A stretch of 64,000 nt of DNA from an uncultured Planctomycetales bacterium (GCA_937889015.1 CALARR010000430.1:33049-97048); one strand, 5' to 3'; counted from the first letter of the stretch, positions 36,973 to 46,593 are shown. The notes: generated by a model from the letters alone, not told the origin. Numbers and translations are program-made.

Positions 36973-38388
36973 ATGACCAATCGTCTGGGACGTCGCGCCT
37001 TTCTCTGCTCCGGAACCGCCGCCGCGGTCGCTGCGGCTGCTGGTCGCGACTCTGCCGCCAGTGCCGCAGCGGTCGCGCCCGGCCACTACCTGGAGCCCGC
37101 ACGCCAGATCCCCTTGGCTGAAGAGGCCGATGTGATCGTCTGCGGAGCTGGCCCGGCCGGCGTCTGCGCAGCGATCGCCGCCGCACGCGCCGGGGCCAAG
37201 ACCCGCCTGTTCGACGTCAACGGCTGCCTGGGCGGAATCTGGACCGCTGGCCTGCTGAGCTGGATCATCGATTCGGGAAACAAGCGCGGCCTGATGCGCG
37301 AAATCCTGGTCCGAGTCAACGCCCTGATGCCCACGCGCAAGTACGGCAGCTCCGTGGCCTGCGACGTGGAGAAGCTGAAGCTCCTGCTGGAGCAGATGTG
37401 CCAGGAAGCCGGCGTGAAGGTCTCGCTGCACACGCGCTCGGCGGCAGCCGTCTGCGACGACTCCCAACGGCTGAAGATGGTCATCACCGAATCCAAGTCG
37501 GGGCGCCAGGCCTGGGCCGCTAAGGCCTTTGTCGACGCCACCGGCGACGGCGATCTGGCCGCCCATGCCGGTTGCGCCTTCGACTACGGACGCGAAGGAC
37601 ATGGCGAAACCCAACCCATGAGCCTGCTGGCCTGGCTCACCGGCATCCAACTCGACGAAGTTGCCAAATTCGTCAACCACTACCTGCCCGGCCAATCGGG
37701 CAAGAAGAACCTCTGGGACGAGATGCAGCGCGCCGGCATCACGCCTTCCTATGCCGGGCCTAGCCTGTTCTACATGCACGATCAACTCTACTGCCTGATG
37801 AGCAATCACGAGTACGGCGTCTCGGCCGTGGACGCCGGCCAGATCAGCGAAGCCACCATCCGTGCCCGGGCCGAGTTGCACCGCCAGGTGGAGGCCCTCC
37901 GCGCCCTGGGCGAGCCCTGGAAGAACCTGCAAATCATCGCCACCAGCGAACACATCGGCGTGCGCGAAGGCCGCCGCATCCACGGCCTGTACAAAGTCGG
38001 CGTCCAGGACCTGCTCGACGGCATCCGCCACGAAGACGCCGTATGCCGGGCGACCTTCGGTTTCGACGTCCACTCGCCCAATCCCAACGAGACCAAGGGC
38101 ATCCGGCCCACCGGCGGCAAGGCCAAGCCCTATGACATTCCCTACCGGGCCCTGATTGCCAAGGACGTGAAGGGCCTGCTGGTGGCCGGCCGCTGCATCA
38201 GCGGCGACTTCCTGGCCCATTCCAGCTACCGCGTGACCGGCAACGCCGCCGCCATGGGCGAGGCAGCCGGAGTGGGCGCGGCCTTGGCCGCCGCCAGCGG
38301 CCAGTTGCCCCAGGAGGTTCCCTGGGCCCAGATCCGACAGGCCCTGGAAGCGGTTCAGCCTCCCGCCGAGGCCAAGTCCCCCGCGTGA
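36973..38388 (+). CDS. Tat-exported FAD-dependent oxidoreductase
   Basis: 471 residues from ATG 36973, preceded by TAGGAG (36960-36965). The N-terminus is a twin-arginine-like signal (GRRAFLCSGTAAAVAAAAG). The mature part opens with an FAD-binding motif, ADVIVCGAGPAGVCAAIAAARAGAKTRLFD, then CLGGIWTAGLLSW, VDATGDGDLAAHAG and a C-terminal GLLVAGRCISGDFLAHSSYR. This is the 'FAD_oxidored' family frequently linked to polysaccharide-utilisation genes. It probably oxidises a sugar or other small alcohol in the periplasm; the substrate cannot be read from the sequence. Confidence 0.88.
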   Translation: MTNRLGRRAFLCSGTAAAVAAAAGRDSAASAAAVAPGHYLEPARQIPLAEEADVIVCGAGPAGVCAAIAAARAGAKTRLFDVNGCLGGIWTAGLLSWIIDSGNKRGLMREILVRVNALMPTRKYGSSVACDVEKLKLLLEQMCQEAGVKVSLHTRSAAAVCDDSQRLKMVITESKSGRQAWAAKAFVDATGDGDLAAHAGCAFDYGREGHGETQPMSLLAWLTGIQLDEVAKFVNHYLPGQSGKKNLWDEMQRAGITPSYAGPSLFYMHDQLYCLMSNHEYGVSAVDAGQISEATIRARAELHRQVEALRALGEPWKNLQIIATSEHIGVREGRRIHGLYKVGVQDLLDGIRHEDAVCRATFGFDVHSPNPNETKGIRPTGGKAKPYDIPYRALIAKDVKGLLVAGRCISGDFLAHSSYRVTGNAAAMGEAAGVGAALAAASGQLPQEVPWAQIRQALEAVQPPAEAKSPA

Positions 38389-38783
38389 AGCCCCGAGCCG
38401 ACGAAAGCGGCCTGTCGCCCAGGATTGAATCGACGCAAGCCCCGTAGGGCGTCGCCGAGCGGAGCGAGGCACGCCGCACCTTCCCCAGATCAGCAAACGG
38501 GGGCGACCACGAAATAGCTTGCGAACCCAAGGCCGCCGCAAGCAGAGGAATACAGAGGTGTCCGTTCTTCCTTCCATTCCTTCGTGTCGTCGTGCCTTTG
38601 TGTTGGAAACATCCTGAAGACCAATCGTGCCTGACGGATCGCGTCTGCCACTGCGCATCGGATCTGCGCAAGAGTGTCGCCGATTGCGCGAACCGGTCCT
38701 TGATCGGCGCGGCACGCGGCCTACACTGAGACGCATGTCATCCTGTGCCTCTCTCTTCACGTCACGCCCCCGCTGAGGTGATC
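38389..38783. other. Intergenic region with a dispersed 'TKARRHE'-type repeat
   Basis: No gene. Bases about 38540-38615 hold a sequence whose minus strand would read NTKARRHEGMEG, the signature of a widespread non-coding intergenic repeat in environmental bacterial genomes. Before it, about 38440-38470, is a short palindromic stretch (GTCGCCGAGCGGAGCGAGGC). The rest is unremarkable. Confidence 0.5.
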
Positions 38784-40142
38784 ATGCTGCGACTCTTGCC
38801 CCTGGCCTGGCTGATCGTGGTCGTTCCGGCCGTGCAGGCCGAGGATCTTGTCGGCGGCCCCTTTCGTCTGGCTCGCGACAAACGGCTCCGCGTGCAGCAC
38901 CAGGACCGCACGCTCATCGCGCGGGACACGTTGGAGTATACCCCCGGCTTCGAGCAGGCCGGACAGATCCGAGTTGATCAGCGTGACGGCGCGCAGGTGC
39001 TCAACGTCGTGCAATCGCAAGGCGATCCGGTCACCTACCGCAAGGAAGTGGCCGTCAGCGACAAGGGCCTCGAACTCACCGTCAAGTACAAGCTGCCGGC
39101 ATATGCCAACGATCCGGCGAAGCCCATGATCCACTACGCCTTCTACGTTCCACTGGAGACCGTCCGCGGCGCAAGCTGGAAGGCCTATGTGGGCCGGGCC
39201 CATTCGGCCAAGGTCGTCGAAGGCAAAGCGGGCGCATCGCTGACCGGAATCCGCTACATCGGCTTCCGCAGCCCAGATCGGCGATTGGTCTTTGACTTCA
39301 ACCCCCAGGGCGTCACGGCCAACGGCGACTATTGCGGCTACGGCGAACCGGTGGCCTGCTGGGGCATGCACCGCGAAGAGGAGTTCCTGGTCTTCACGTT
39401 CGGATATCGGGCCTCGTTCTACGGCGGCGTGTACATGTCCAAGTGCCTGATCTACGAAGGCGACTACGACTACAAGGCACGTCATGCCTATGACAAGTGG
39501 GGCTACCGCGGCCCGACCTTGCCCACCAGGTTGTTTGCCTTTGGCACGGCCAAGCCGCCCCAGGAGGCCACCGCGGCCGATCTGGCTCTCTACTCGCCCG
39601 AACGCGGTTTTGGCTGGCGCGACGTCCAGGGGCTCGCGCTGTCGCAGTCCGCGCCCAGCGGCTTGACCAGAAACCGTCTCGTGGCCGCGGCCGGTCGCGA
39701 AGGCCAATTCCTTGTGGACCTCGTGCCTGGCCGTTGGCTGGTCACGGTCCGCGTCGCCGCCGGCGATCAGCCCCAAGGCCCCATGCAAGTCCTGATCGCC
39801 GGCCAACCGGTCGCCGCGCCCCTCAGCGTGCCGGCCGAGGAGGTCCGCTCGCTGACCGCGGTCGTGGACCATCCGGGCCTGGTGGATCTCCCCATGGTTG
39901 ATGGCCCCGGCCGACCCACGGAAGGCCGGGAAGACCGGGCTCCCGCGACCAACCTGCGGTCGGTGCCCGGCCCTCGGTTCGTTCGCGATACAGGCCCTAG
40001 TAAACCGTTGGAGATCACGTTCCGCGCACCCGGCGTCTGGTCGGTCAGCAGCATCGCTCTGCAGCCGCTGCTGTACCGCAGCGAGGATTTCAGCTTCGCG
40101 CGCGGCCTGTGGAACGTAGATGGCGTTTTCACCCCCCAGTGA
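38784..40142 (+). CDS. Secreted protein of unknown function in the carbohydrate-active group
   Basis: 452 residues from ATG 38784, with GAGGTG just upstream and a signal peptide (MLRLLPLAWLIVVVPAVQAE). The first ~240 residues form a beta-rich domain (LVFDFNPQGVTANGDYCGYGEP...), and the C-terminal ~140 residues (FLVDLVPGRWLVTVRVAAGD...) look like a jelly-roll module. A low-complexity Arg/Pro/Gly stretch lies near residue 390. I do not recognise a catalytic family. Its position between an FAD oxidoreductase and another glycosidase-like gene suggests polysaccharide binding or processing (inference). Confidence 0.6.
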   Translation: MLRLLPLAWLIVVVPAVQAEDLVGGPFRLARDKRLRVQHQDRTLIARDTLEYTPGFEQAGQIRVDQRDGAQVLNVVQSQGDPVTYRKEVAVSDKGLELTVKYKLPAYANDPAKPMIHYAFYVPLETVRGASWKAYVGRAHSAKVVEGKAGASLTGIRYIGFRSPDRRLVFDFNPQGVTANGDYCGYGEPVACWGMHREEEFLVFTFGYRASFYGGVYMSKCLIYEGDYDYKARHAYDKWGYRGPTLPTRLFAFGTAKPPQEATAADLALYSPERGFGWRDVQGLALSQSAPSGLTRNRLVAAAGREGQFLVDLVPGRWLVTVRVAAGDQPQGPMQVLIAGQPVAAPLSVPAEEVRSLTAVVDHPGLVDLPMVDGPGRPTEGREDRAPATNLRSVPGPRFVRDTGPSKPLEITFRAPGVWSVSSIALQPLLYRSEDFSFARGLWNVDGVFTPQ

Positions 40143-40186
40143 TCGATCCGTGGGGGCTGTCCCCGCTGACCTGCCGAGATACTCTC

Positions 40187-42385
40187 ATGCAACTCGCAAT
40201 GCCCGGTCGTCTGCATCGTTTCTCGATCGTCGTGCTGGCCGGCCTGTGGGCTTTCAGCGCCGCGGCCCAGGCACAGCAGGCAGCCACGCCCGTTCAGCTC
40301 AAAGGCGAAGTCCTGCTGGCCCCGGACTCCGACGCCTTGGCCTGGCGCTGGCGCATGAAGCTCGCCAGCCTGGGCCCGGCCGGCAATGGCACGCGCGACG
40401 AATTCTCCGACCCGGCGGCCATCCAGCGGCGGATTCGTGAGATGGCCCACGATGGCTACAACGCGGTGATCTGCAACGGGCTGCACTTCCACCTCTGCTT
40501 CCTGGATCGCTGGGAGATGTGGAAGGCCAACATGGCGCGCATCGTCGAGGCGGCCCATGCCCAGGGGATGAAGGTCATCGAGCACTACGACGTGCCGGTG
40601 GTCTTTTCCTACGCCGGCGGCTTCAAGTACCTGGCCGAACACGCCGACTGGCTGCAACGCGACATCCGTTTCGACACGCCCAACCTGCACGCGATGTGCC
40701 TGAACCACCCCGGATTCCGCCAGGAGTACTTGGACCGGCTGAAGGATTTCGCCCGTTCGACCAAGATCGATGGCGTGATGCTCGATGAATGCTGCTTCGC
40801 CGACGACCAGTTGTGCGGCTGCCGGTGGTGCCGGGCCCGCTTCACGGCCGACACCGGCTGCACGCTGCCCACGGACGACTCTTCGCCCGTGCTCTTCAAT
40901 GCCGATCACCCGCTGTGGGTCACGTGGCTCAAGTGGCGCGTCAAGACACTCGGCGACTGGTGGGTGGACGTGCGCCGCACGCTCAATCGGGTCGGCCCGG
41001 ACATCAGTATCCTGACCTACACCACGCACGGCGGCTTCACGACCAACACCAGCATGCGCGAAGGAGGCAACGACATCTTCGAGAAGGCCCGGGCGTGCGA
41101 CTTTCTGGGTACCGAGATCATGTCCCGCAACGTGTTCGACTGCTATCGGCCCGTATTGGCTTGCCGCAAGATGAAATCGGCGCTGGGGCGGCACTTCAGT
41201 TCCCCGATCTTCGGCCTGGTCTATCACATGGACGATCCCGACTTCGCCTACTTCGGCTGGGCCTTGTGCCAGATGAACGGCCAGGCCACCTGGATGTCGA
41301 CCATCGAGGGCGCCGACATGAAACGCTATATTGACTGGCCCCAACAAATGGACAGCCGCCATTCCCAGTCGGTGGCCGACATTGCCGTTTTGTTTTCCAA
41401 CGCCACCCGGCAGTTCAACCGCCTGATGAACCAGGCGCCCGATGCGATGGGCTTCTCCGAGTGCCTCACTGACGCGCACCTCCAGCACGACTTTCTGACC
41501 GATGGCGACCTGACGGAGAAGACCCTTCGCCGCTACAAGCTGCTGATCCTGCCTAGTTGCGGTTGCCTGAGTGCCGAGCAAGTCCGCAATCTCCAGCGCT
41601 ACGTGGCCGGCGGCGGCCGGCTATTGGTCTCCGGCCACACTTCGCTGTACAACGAAGACGGCTTTGGCGGCGAGAACTTCCAACTCGCGTCCTTGCTGGG
41701 CGTGGACTATGCCGGCCAACTCACCAAGGGCGCCAGCGTGATCCACACAAGCGACGGCCAGCAGTTGGACCACCCCGACAAGGCGATCATGGTTCGTGCC
41801 CGGAGCGGGGCCAAAGTGCTCGCCGAGCTGCGCGACGCCAAGGGCAGGCCGCTGGGCGCGGCCGTGGTGCGCAACAACGTAGGCCAGGGCGTAAGCCATT
41901 ACTTGGCCCCCCGGCTGGCCGCCTTGAACTTCGAGCGCGAGTTCACGGTCAAGGACAAATGGACCTTCGAGGCCAACCAGCCAGCCGCCAAGCTGCTCAT
42001 CGACTTGGTCGGCAGCGCCCTGGGCACCGGTCCGGTGCTCCGCGCGGTTCAGGTGCCGTCCAAGGTGCTCCTGTCGACCTACCGGCAGCAACGGGATGGC
42101 AAGTCGCAATGGCTGGTGCATCTGCTCAACGCCACCGGCGTGCGGCTCAAGCTAGGCCAGACGGTGGCCGCCAAGAAGAGCCAGCCGGCCTTCCCGCCGC
42201 TGGAGCAGGACCTGGTGTTCGAGCTGCGTCTGGACGGCCCCTGCCAGGCGGAGATCGTCTCGCCCGACTACGCCGAGGCACGGCCAGTCGTGGTCGCGGA
42301 AGTGGGGGGCGGCTACCAGCGCGTGACGGTGGCCCGATCCGATCTGACCGGCTACGCCATCGTCCGATTGGCCCAACCGCAGTGA
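40187..42385 (+). CDS. Secreted glycoside hydrolase-like protein with GH42-type trimerisation domain
   Basis: 732 residues from ATG 40187 (ATG 40199 is an alternative), with a signal peptide (FSIVVLAGLWAFSAAAQAQ). A TIM barrel (about 60-400) shows VIEHYDVPVVFSY and TKIDGVMLDECCFADDQLCGC; this Asp-Glu at a strand end and the Cys-rich CGCRWC loop are notable. Then comes a GH42 trimerisation-like alpha/beta domain (DIAVLFSNATRQF, LLILPSCGCLSAEQVRNLQRYVAGGGRLL). It resembles annotated 'beta-galactosidase trimerisation domain' proteins of planctomycetes. It ends the carbohydrate-active group. Confidence 0.75.
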   Translation: MQLAMPGRLHRFSIVVLAGLWAFSAAAQAQQAATPVQLKGEVLLAPDSDALAWRWRMKLASLGPAGNGTRDEFSDPAAIQRRIREMAHDGYNAVICNGLHFHLCFLDRWEMWKANMARIVEAAHAQGMKVIEHYDVPVVFSYAGGFKYLAEHADWLQRDIRFDTPNLHAMCLNHPGFRQEYLDRLKDFARSTKIDGVMLDECCFADDQLCGCRWCRARFTADTGCTLPTDDSSPVLFNADHPLWVTWLKWRVKTLGDWWVDVRRTLNRVGPDISILTYTTHGGFTTNTSMREGGNDIFEKARACDFLGTEIMSRNVFDCYRPVLACRKMKSALGRHFSSPIFGLVYHMDDPDFAYFGWALCQMNGQATWMSTIEGADMKRYIDWPQQMDSRHSQSVADIAVLFSNATRQFNRLMNQAPDAMGFSECLTDAHLQHDFLTDGDLTEKTLRRYKLLILPSCGCLSAEQVRNLQRYVAGGGRLLVSGHTSLYNEDGFGGENFQLASLLGVDYAGQLTKGASVIHTSDGQQLDHPDKAIMVRARSGAKVLAELRDAKGRPLGAAVVRNNVGQGVSHYLAPRLAALNFEREFTVKDKWTFEANQPAAKLLIDLVGSALGTGPVLRAVQVPSKVLLSTYRQQRDGKSQWLVHLLNATGVRLKLGQTVAAKKSQPAFPPLEQDLVFELRLDGPCQAEIVSPDYAEARPVVVAEVGGGYQRVTVARSDLTGYAIVRLAQPQ

Positions 42386-42523
42386 CACCTCCCCCTCGCT
42401 AGAGCGGCGAGTCGCCGAAGCACTTGCCGGCCGGCCGATTTGTGGTAATCTTTGGTCTTGGACGCAGTTGGGTTTCGGTTGACAGAGCCCCCGTCAAAGC
42501 CGTCAGCCCCCCGACTGTTCCGG

Positions 42524-42597
<74 letters not shown>

Positions 42598-42600
42598 CTT

Positions 42601-42635
42601 CGCAAGCCCTTGGTTTTCAAGGGCTTGCGTTGTTT
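42601..42635 (+). terminator. Terminator of tRNA-Arg
   Basis: CGCAAGCCCTTG (42601-42612) and CAAGGGCTTGCG (42618-42629) form a perfect 12-bp stem with a GTTTT loop, followed by a T-rich TTGTTTC. It starts three bases after the mature tRNA end. Confidence 0.85.
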
Positions 42636-42844
42636 CTTGCGTTGGGGTCGCAGGGAATTGGCCGCCGATGTTGCCAAAACTGTTGCCAGCCGGCCTCGTG
42701 TTGCTGCCGTTGCCGCACTGAGCCGAAGTTTGCCCAGAGTTCCTTCTCGGCGCGGCGTACCGGCCAGCAGGGTCGCGAAGGCGAGGTGCACGATCATCAC
42801 GGCCCCTACGAATCCGTGGAACCGTCGCGCCCCCACGATGTTCC

Positions 42845-43496
42845 CGTCACCCGCCTTGGGCGAGGTCACCTGGTAGGCCAGGACCACTTCGTGCTTCACG
42901 TCCACCAACCGATGCAGTTTGTAGCCGAACCACTCGAAGATTTTCGTCACCTTCCCTTCATCGTCGGTGTATTCCTTGCGGCCTCCGGAGGGCTGGGGCA
43001 GCCCCACGCGATCCTCGTCGGCGACCGCTCGAGGATCCCGTTTCCCGCGGGCCTTCAAACTGGTTGCGTCGCCGGCCGCCTGCTGCCCCAAGTCGGGCAC
43101 CGCCGCCGCCAGCTTGTGCACCATCTCGTCGAAGACCCGTCGTAGCTCGCTCAGGTGCGGCTCCTCGCCCAACACATCGAGAAAACGCGAAATGTTCCAG
43201 GCCTTGGGAACCTGCGACTCCTCCGCAATGCCAATCATCCGCCGCAACTGTGCGTTACGTCCCAATTCCCCCAACGTGGCCTCGAAATCGCCGTGTCGCA
43301 GCGCGATCCGCAAGATCACCACGCCCCACAAGACATGCACCGGATAATCATTGCGACCGCGGCCCCGCTGCTGTCGCAATCCCTCCAGCAGCTTGGCGTC
43401 CGGAAGGGACGCCAACAGCGCCTTGAGCGCGCGAAGACTGGGGCTATCCTCTAGGGATTCCCAGGCGAACAGGGCCAGAGCATTCAAGGCCGGCAA
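42845..43496 (-). pseudogene. Truncated DDE transposase (N-terminal ~217 residues)
   Basis: From ATG 43496 the product matches IS5/ISNCY-like transposases: DAKLLEGLRQQRGRGRNDYP, GDFEATLGELGRN, the first catalytic Asp in GDATSLKARGKRDPR, then FEWFGYKLHRLVDVKHEVVLAYQVTSPKAGD. After about residue 217 the similarity stops, and the frame continues through unrelated sequence and the antisense of the tRNA. The second Asp and the Glu of the DDE triad are missing, so it cannot be active. The break falls about 250 bp from tRNA-Arg. Confidence 0.75.
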
Positions 43497-43529
43497 GCTA
43501 CCCAGCCATGAAAGCCGAGCTCGCTACCA

Positions 43530-43902
43530 AATTGTGGAGACGGCCCCTACGGTCGAGTTTCACCTCGCGACCGACCATGCCAGCAGATTCATCACCCACA
43601 ACTATCCGTTACTCGTGCTGAGCCATCCCTCGTCCAAGACGATCACCGTCCGTTGCGAGGTGACCGGCGGAACAGCCAAGGCCGGCGTGGTTTTTCAGTG
43701 TCCGGGCGGGGAGGTGACCTTCCGGCCGGGCGAGAAGTACCGCTACCTTGGCGGCGGAAACGAGATCCAGATCATCGGCGACCGGAAGCAGAATGGGGAC
43801 AAGACCCTGGAACTGACCCTCTCAGAACCGGTCAACGCAACGCTGGGTGTCCAGAAGAGCTACTGCTACACAATCCTGGACGACACTACTCTGCCCCGAT
43901 AG
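43530..43902 (+). pseudogene. Calx-beta domain fragment
   Basis: The frame ending at 43902 encodes VEFHLATDHASRF, then TVRCEVTGGTAKAGV, EVTFRPGEKY and KTLELTLSEPVNATLGVQ, ending in TILDD. This is one Calx-beta repeat (family pattern V-x-Y-x-V-x-G-G-T-A...G-E...L-x-L-S-x-P-x-N-A-x-L-G). Such domains occur in large extracellular planctomycete proteins. Upstream, the frame runs antisense through the transposase fragment, so the 5' part of the gene has been lost, probably by the insertion. No start codon in the homologous part. Confidence 0.65.
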
Positions 43903-43944
43903 CCGAGTTGCAGACCATCACGGCGGCGCTGGTGAAGTGAGGAC

Positions 43945-44868
43945 TCACTTGCTTTCGGGCACCTTGGCCGCTGGTCTCTTCGGCGGTGTTAGATCGATTC
44001 GGTTTGGGATCTCGCCCAAGTGATAGAATCGGTGCTCAACGCCCCTATCGCGGACAATGATGATCCGTAACCCGGAAACGTCTTTTCGCAGCGGCTTGCC
44101 AATCGCTCCGGTGGTGACCACCTCGACCGATTCGTACTGGGCCGTTCCGTTGGCATGGTAGTGACCCGCGAAGACGTGAGTCACGCCGTATTGCCGAAAC
44201 AAATCGAGGAATCGTCGTCGCTCTTGCCGTGGCAGGTTGTGGTATCCGTCCGGCTCGTCGATGTCTTCGACGAACCAGGGGTGGTGCTGAAAGACGATCA
44301 CGTGTCGCACTTCTTCGCGCTGGGCCTTCTCCAGTTCGGCCTCCAACCAGGCCTCCTGCTGCCGGGCCAGATCGGGCGCGCCTTTCGGCGACCGAATGAG
44401 CCCTGAGTTGAGCACCAAACCGATCATGGGACCGCAGCGGAAGGAGTAATGGTCGGGACCGAACCGGGCGGTGTACCGGGCGATGCTCTCCGGCGTCGGT
44501 TCGTTGCCCACGTCGTGATTGCCCGGCATCTGGTACAGCGGGACTGAACGGTCGAGCTTGGCAGCGATGCGGGCGTACTCGTCAGCCTGCTCCTCATTCT
44601 CTGCCTTGTGAACCAGGTCGCCGGTGATGATCACGAAGGCCGGTTTGAGGCGGTTGGCCGTGGCGATGGCGAACTCGAAATTGGCCGTCTCCTGCTGCAT
44701 GTCGACGTTCTGGGCACAAAAGCCGAACTGCGGGTCGGTGAGTTGGATGAAGAACAGTGGCTCGGCGGCTTCGGCCCTCGCCAACCCAACAACGAGTAGG
44801 CTGACCGACATCAGCCACAGAATCGGTCGCAGTAGACGGAAACTCCGAAGCGAAGAAGGGCTGCTCAT
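43945..44868 (-). CDS. Secreted calcineurin-like metallophosphoesterase
   Basis: 307 residues with a signal peptide (ILWLMSVSLLVVGLARAEA). All metallophosphoesterase motifs are present: LTDPQFG (D-x-H variant with Gln), VIITGDLVHK, PGNHDVG, FQHHPW and VFAGHYHANG. The arrangement resembles CPPED1-type phosphoesterases acting on phosphoproteins or phosphodiesters in the periplasm. It is an intact gene inside an otherwise decayed region. Its start lies about 75 bp from the divergent grpB-like fragment. Confidence 0.92.
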   Translation of the reverse strand: MSSPSSLRSFRLLRPILWLMSVSLLVVGLARAEAAEPLFFIQLTDPQFGFCAQNVDMQQETANFEFAIATANRLKPAFVIITGDLVHKAENEEQADEYARIAAKLDRSVPLYQMPGNHDVGNEPTPESIARYTARFGPDHYSFRCGPMIGLVLNSGLIRSPKGAPDLARQQEAWLEAELEKAQREEVRHVIVFQHHPWFVEDIDEPDGYHNLPRQERRRFLDLFRQYGVTHVFAGHYHANGTAQYESVEVVTTGAIGKPLRKDVSGLRIIIVRDRGVEHRFYHLGEIPNRIDLTPPKRPAAKVPESK

Positions 44869-44944
44869 CTTAGATGGTCTCCAAACAGGTTCCTAATGTC
44901 CTCGGTTCTACCGGACTCCGGGACCGGTGTCTATAATTGCCCCC

Positions 44945-45205
44945 ATGCCTGAGCCCGACCACCCGATCATCGGTCCCTATGAGCCCCGGCCTGCCGTCTG
45001 CCGGGACTACGATCCCCGTGCCGCTCTTGTCGCCGGGAAGATCGCCGTCTTGATCCATGATCACCTGCCGCAAGTCCAGGTGGAGCACGTCGGCAGCACC
45101 TCAGTGCGCGGCTGTGCCGGCAAGGGGATCGTCGACTTGATGATCGCCTACAGCGACCGGCAGGAACTGGAATCCCGTACATCGGGGACGCCGGCCGACC
45201 GATAA
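44945..45205 (+). pseudogene. GrpB (UPF0157) family fragment
   Basis: From ATG 44945 the first ~60 residues match the GrpB/UPF0157 nucleotidyltransferase-fold family: a Y-D-P start, IHDHLPQVQVEHVGSTSVRGCAGKGIVDLMI with the signature H-V-G-S-T-S-V and K-G-I-V-D. After IAYSDRQELE the similarity is lost and the frame closes at 45205, while family members run about 170 residues. The C-terminal two thirds are absent. Confidence 0.7.
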
Positions 45206-45604
45206 CAGAGAACACGCTGCCAGTCGGGAAGTCACTGGTGCGGCAGGGCACGGCTTGCACGGGCGAGGAAAGCAGCCAGCTTACTGGCGAAATCAAACGG
45301 GCTTCGCCGCGTGGGCCGTGATGCTGGTTGCGGGAGCCGACCGACCAGCGCGCCTATCGAGGTCATACAGAACCCTTCGTCGGGCACTGCTCGGCGAGGG
45401 GTTCTGGGTTTCTGGGCCGACCACCCCCGCAGCGAATCTCAGGTGCCGATGGTTTTAGATTTGGCAGCGTCTACAGATCGAAACAAGCGGCGCGACAACT
45501 GGAAGGTGACGGTGAAGTTTCCCTTTGCTATATTGGGGGCCGTCGCTGCCCGAAGTTGGCGCGATTGGACGGGAAACGCGAAGCGACACTTGAGGGGTAC
45601 CGGT
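45206..45604. other. Intergenic debris with one hairpin
   Basis: About 400 bases without a convincing gene. AGAACCC...GGGGTTCT around 45371-45407 forms an imperfect stem of about 14 bp (AGAACCCTTCGTCG against TCGGCGAGGGGTTCT) that could end transcription of the broken grpB-like gene. Confidence 0.4.
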
Positions 45605-46150
45605 ATGAAACCGCTTTCGACCACGATGTGTTGCATGATGTTTGTCCTGGTTCTCGTGTCCGGCTGCCAGGAGAAAGAGTCGTTCAGCGACCTCGTTCAA
45701 GGCAAAGGTACACCGAGCGGGGTAAAGATGAGGGCGCTACTGGACAACAAGCAGGCTCCAGTAAAGGTCGTGTCTGTAAGCCGAGCCTCGAATCCTGTGG
45801 GCGAGGTAATGCTTGAGAGGAGCCTTTTCTCGATCAAGTTGCAGAACTTGTCGGATTGTCCAGTGACGACTTTGAAGGGCAAGTTCGTGTTTTTTGCCGA
45901 GGACGGAAGAGCGATTCCCGACGAGAAGCGCGCCCCGGAAGTCGTGTTCTCCGACGCCCTTCAGCCCATTCCGCCCGAGAGTGAAATCGCGTTCTCCGTA
46001 GCCGCCAAGGACGACAAAGCGGTGCGAGGGGCCTTCGTAATTCAGCAAGTCGTGTACAAGGCACGCGGGTTGTCTCGCAAGTGGGATAACCCAGACTACG
46101 ACAGAGAGCTGGCTGCTGCGATGGACGGCGAGGGCGCCAGGGCTCGCTGA
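45605..46150 (+). CDS. Putative lipoprotein of unknown function
   Basis: 181 residues from ATG 45605, preceded by GAGGGG. The N-terminus is a lipoprotein signal with a lipobox (MFVLVLVSGC), so Cys would be lipidated and the protein anchored to a membrane. The mature part, about residues 45-150, is a small beta-rich domain (SLFSIKLQNLSDCPVTTLKGKFVFF...IPPESEIAFSV) resembling FxLYD or DUF4352-type extracytoplasmic domains. No catalytic motif is seen. The composition is less G+C-rich than its neighbours. Confidence 0.65.
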   Translation: MKPLSTTMCCMMFVLVLVSGCQEKESFSDLVQGKGTPSGVKMRALLDNKQAPVKVVSVSRASNPVGEVMLERSLFSIKLQNLSDCPVTTLKGKFVFFAEDGRAIPDEKRAPEVVFSDALQPIPPESEIAFSVAAKDDKAVRGAFVIQQVVYKARGLSRKWDNPDYDRELAAAMDGEGARAR

Positions 46151-46164
46151 GCCATAACGCTATG

Positions 46165-46555
46165 GTCAAGCGGCGCGGTTTGGCGCAGCCTCTTCTCCGA
46201 AGACGACCTAAAGAACCATCCGGCCGAGCCGATTTCGCTGATCCACATCTGTGGCCAGAAGGACACGGTGGTAAGATTCCAAGGCGTCCAGACTCCCAAG
46301 GCCCTCCTCAAGTCGGTCCCCGATTGCATCCAGATGTTCGTCAAGTCCAATGGTTGCGCTACGGCTGGCAAGCAAACGCGCGACGGGCCGCATGGCGTGG
46401 TCCGAACGCTGTATTCGGGTGGTCGTGCGGGAACCGAGGTCGAACTGGTGGTCGTCGGAACCGGCGCGCACGAATGGCCAACGGAGCGACACGGGCTATC
46501 GGCGAGCGAGGCTTTGTGGCAGTTTTTCTCTACGCATCCCAAGGGTGCACATTAG
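46165..46555 (+). pseudogene. C-terminal fragment of a PHB-depolymerase-type esterase
   Basis: A frame with no start codon runs after an in-frame stop and encodes GAVWRSLFSEDDLKNHPAEPISLIHICGQKDTVVRF, then SVPDCIQMFVKSNGC, LYSGGRAGTEVELVVVGTGAHEWP and ALWQFFSTHPKGAH, ending at TAG 46553-46555. This is the C-terminal ~130 residues of an LpqC/PHB-depolymerase family alpha/beta hydrolase, including the Asp (GQKDTVV) and His (GAHEWP) of the triad. The part with the nucleophile Ser is missing. Confidence 0.7.
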
Positions 46556-46593
46556 GTTGCACGTCAATGAAGCAGTGTGCCGGGAGACAGGCT

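Noticed and set aside
36946..38760. 604-residue minus-strand ORF opposite the FAD oxidoreductase
   Set aside because: It is the antisense shadow of a well-supported gene in G+C-rich DNA; its composition is Gly/Ala/Arg-rich and it matches no family.
42479..42507. TTGACA at 42479-42484 as the tRNA-Arg promoter
   Set aside because: The hexamer is a perfect -35, but no acceptable -10 lies 16-18 bases downstream (GTCAGC), so it was not listed.
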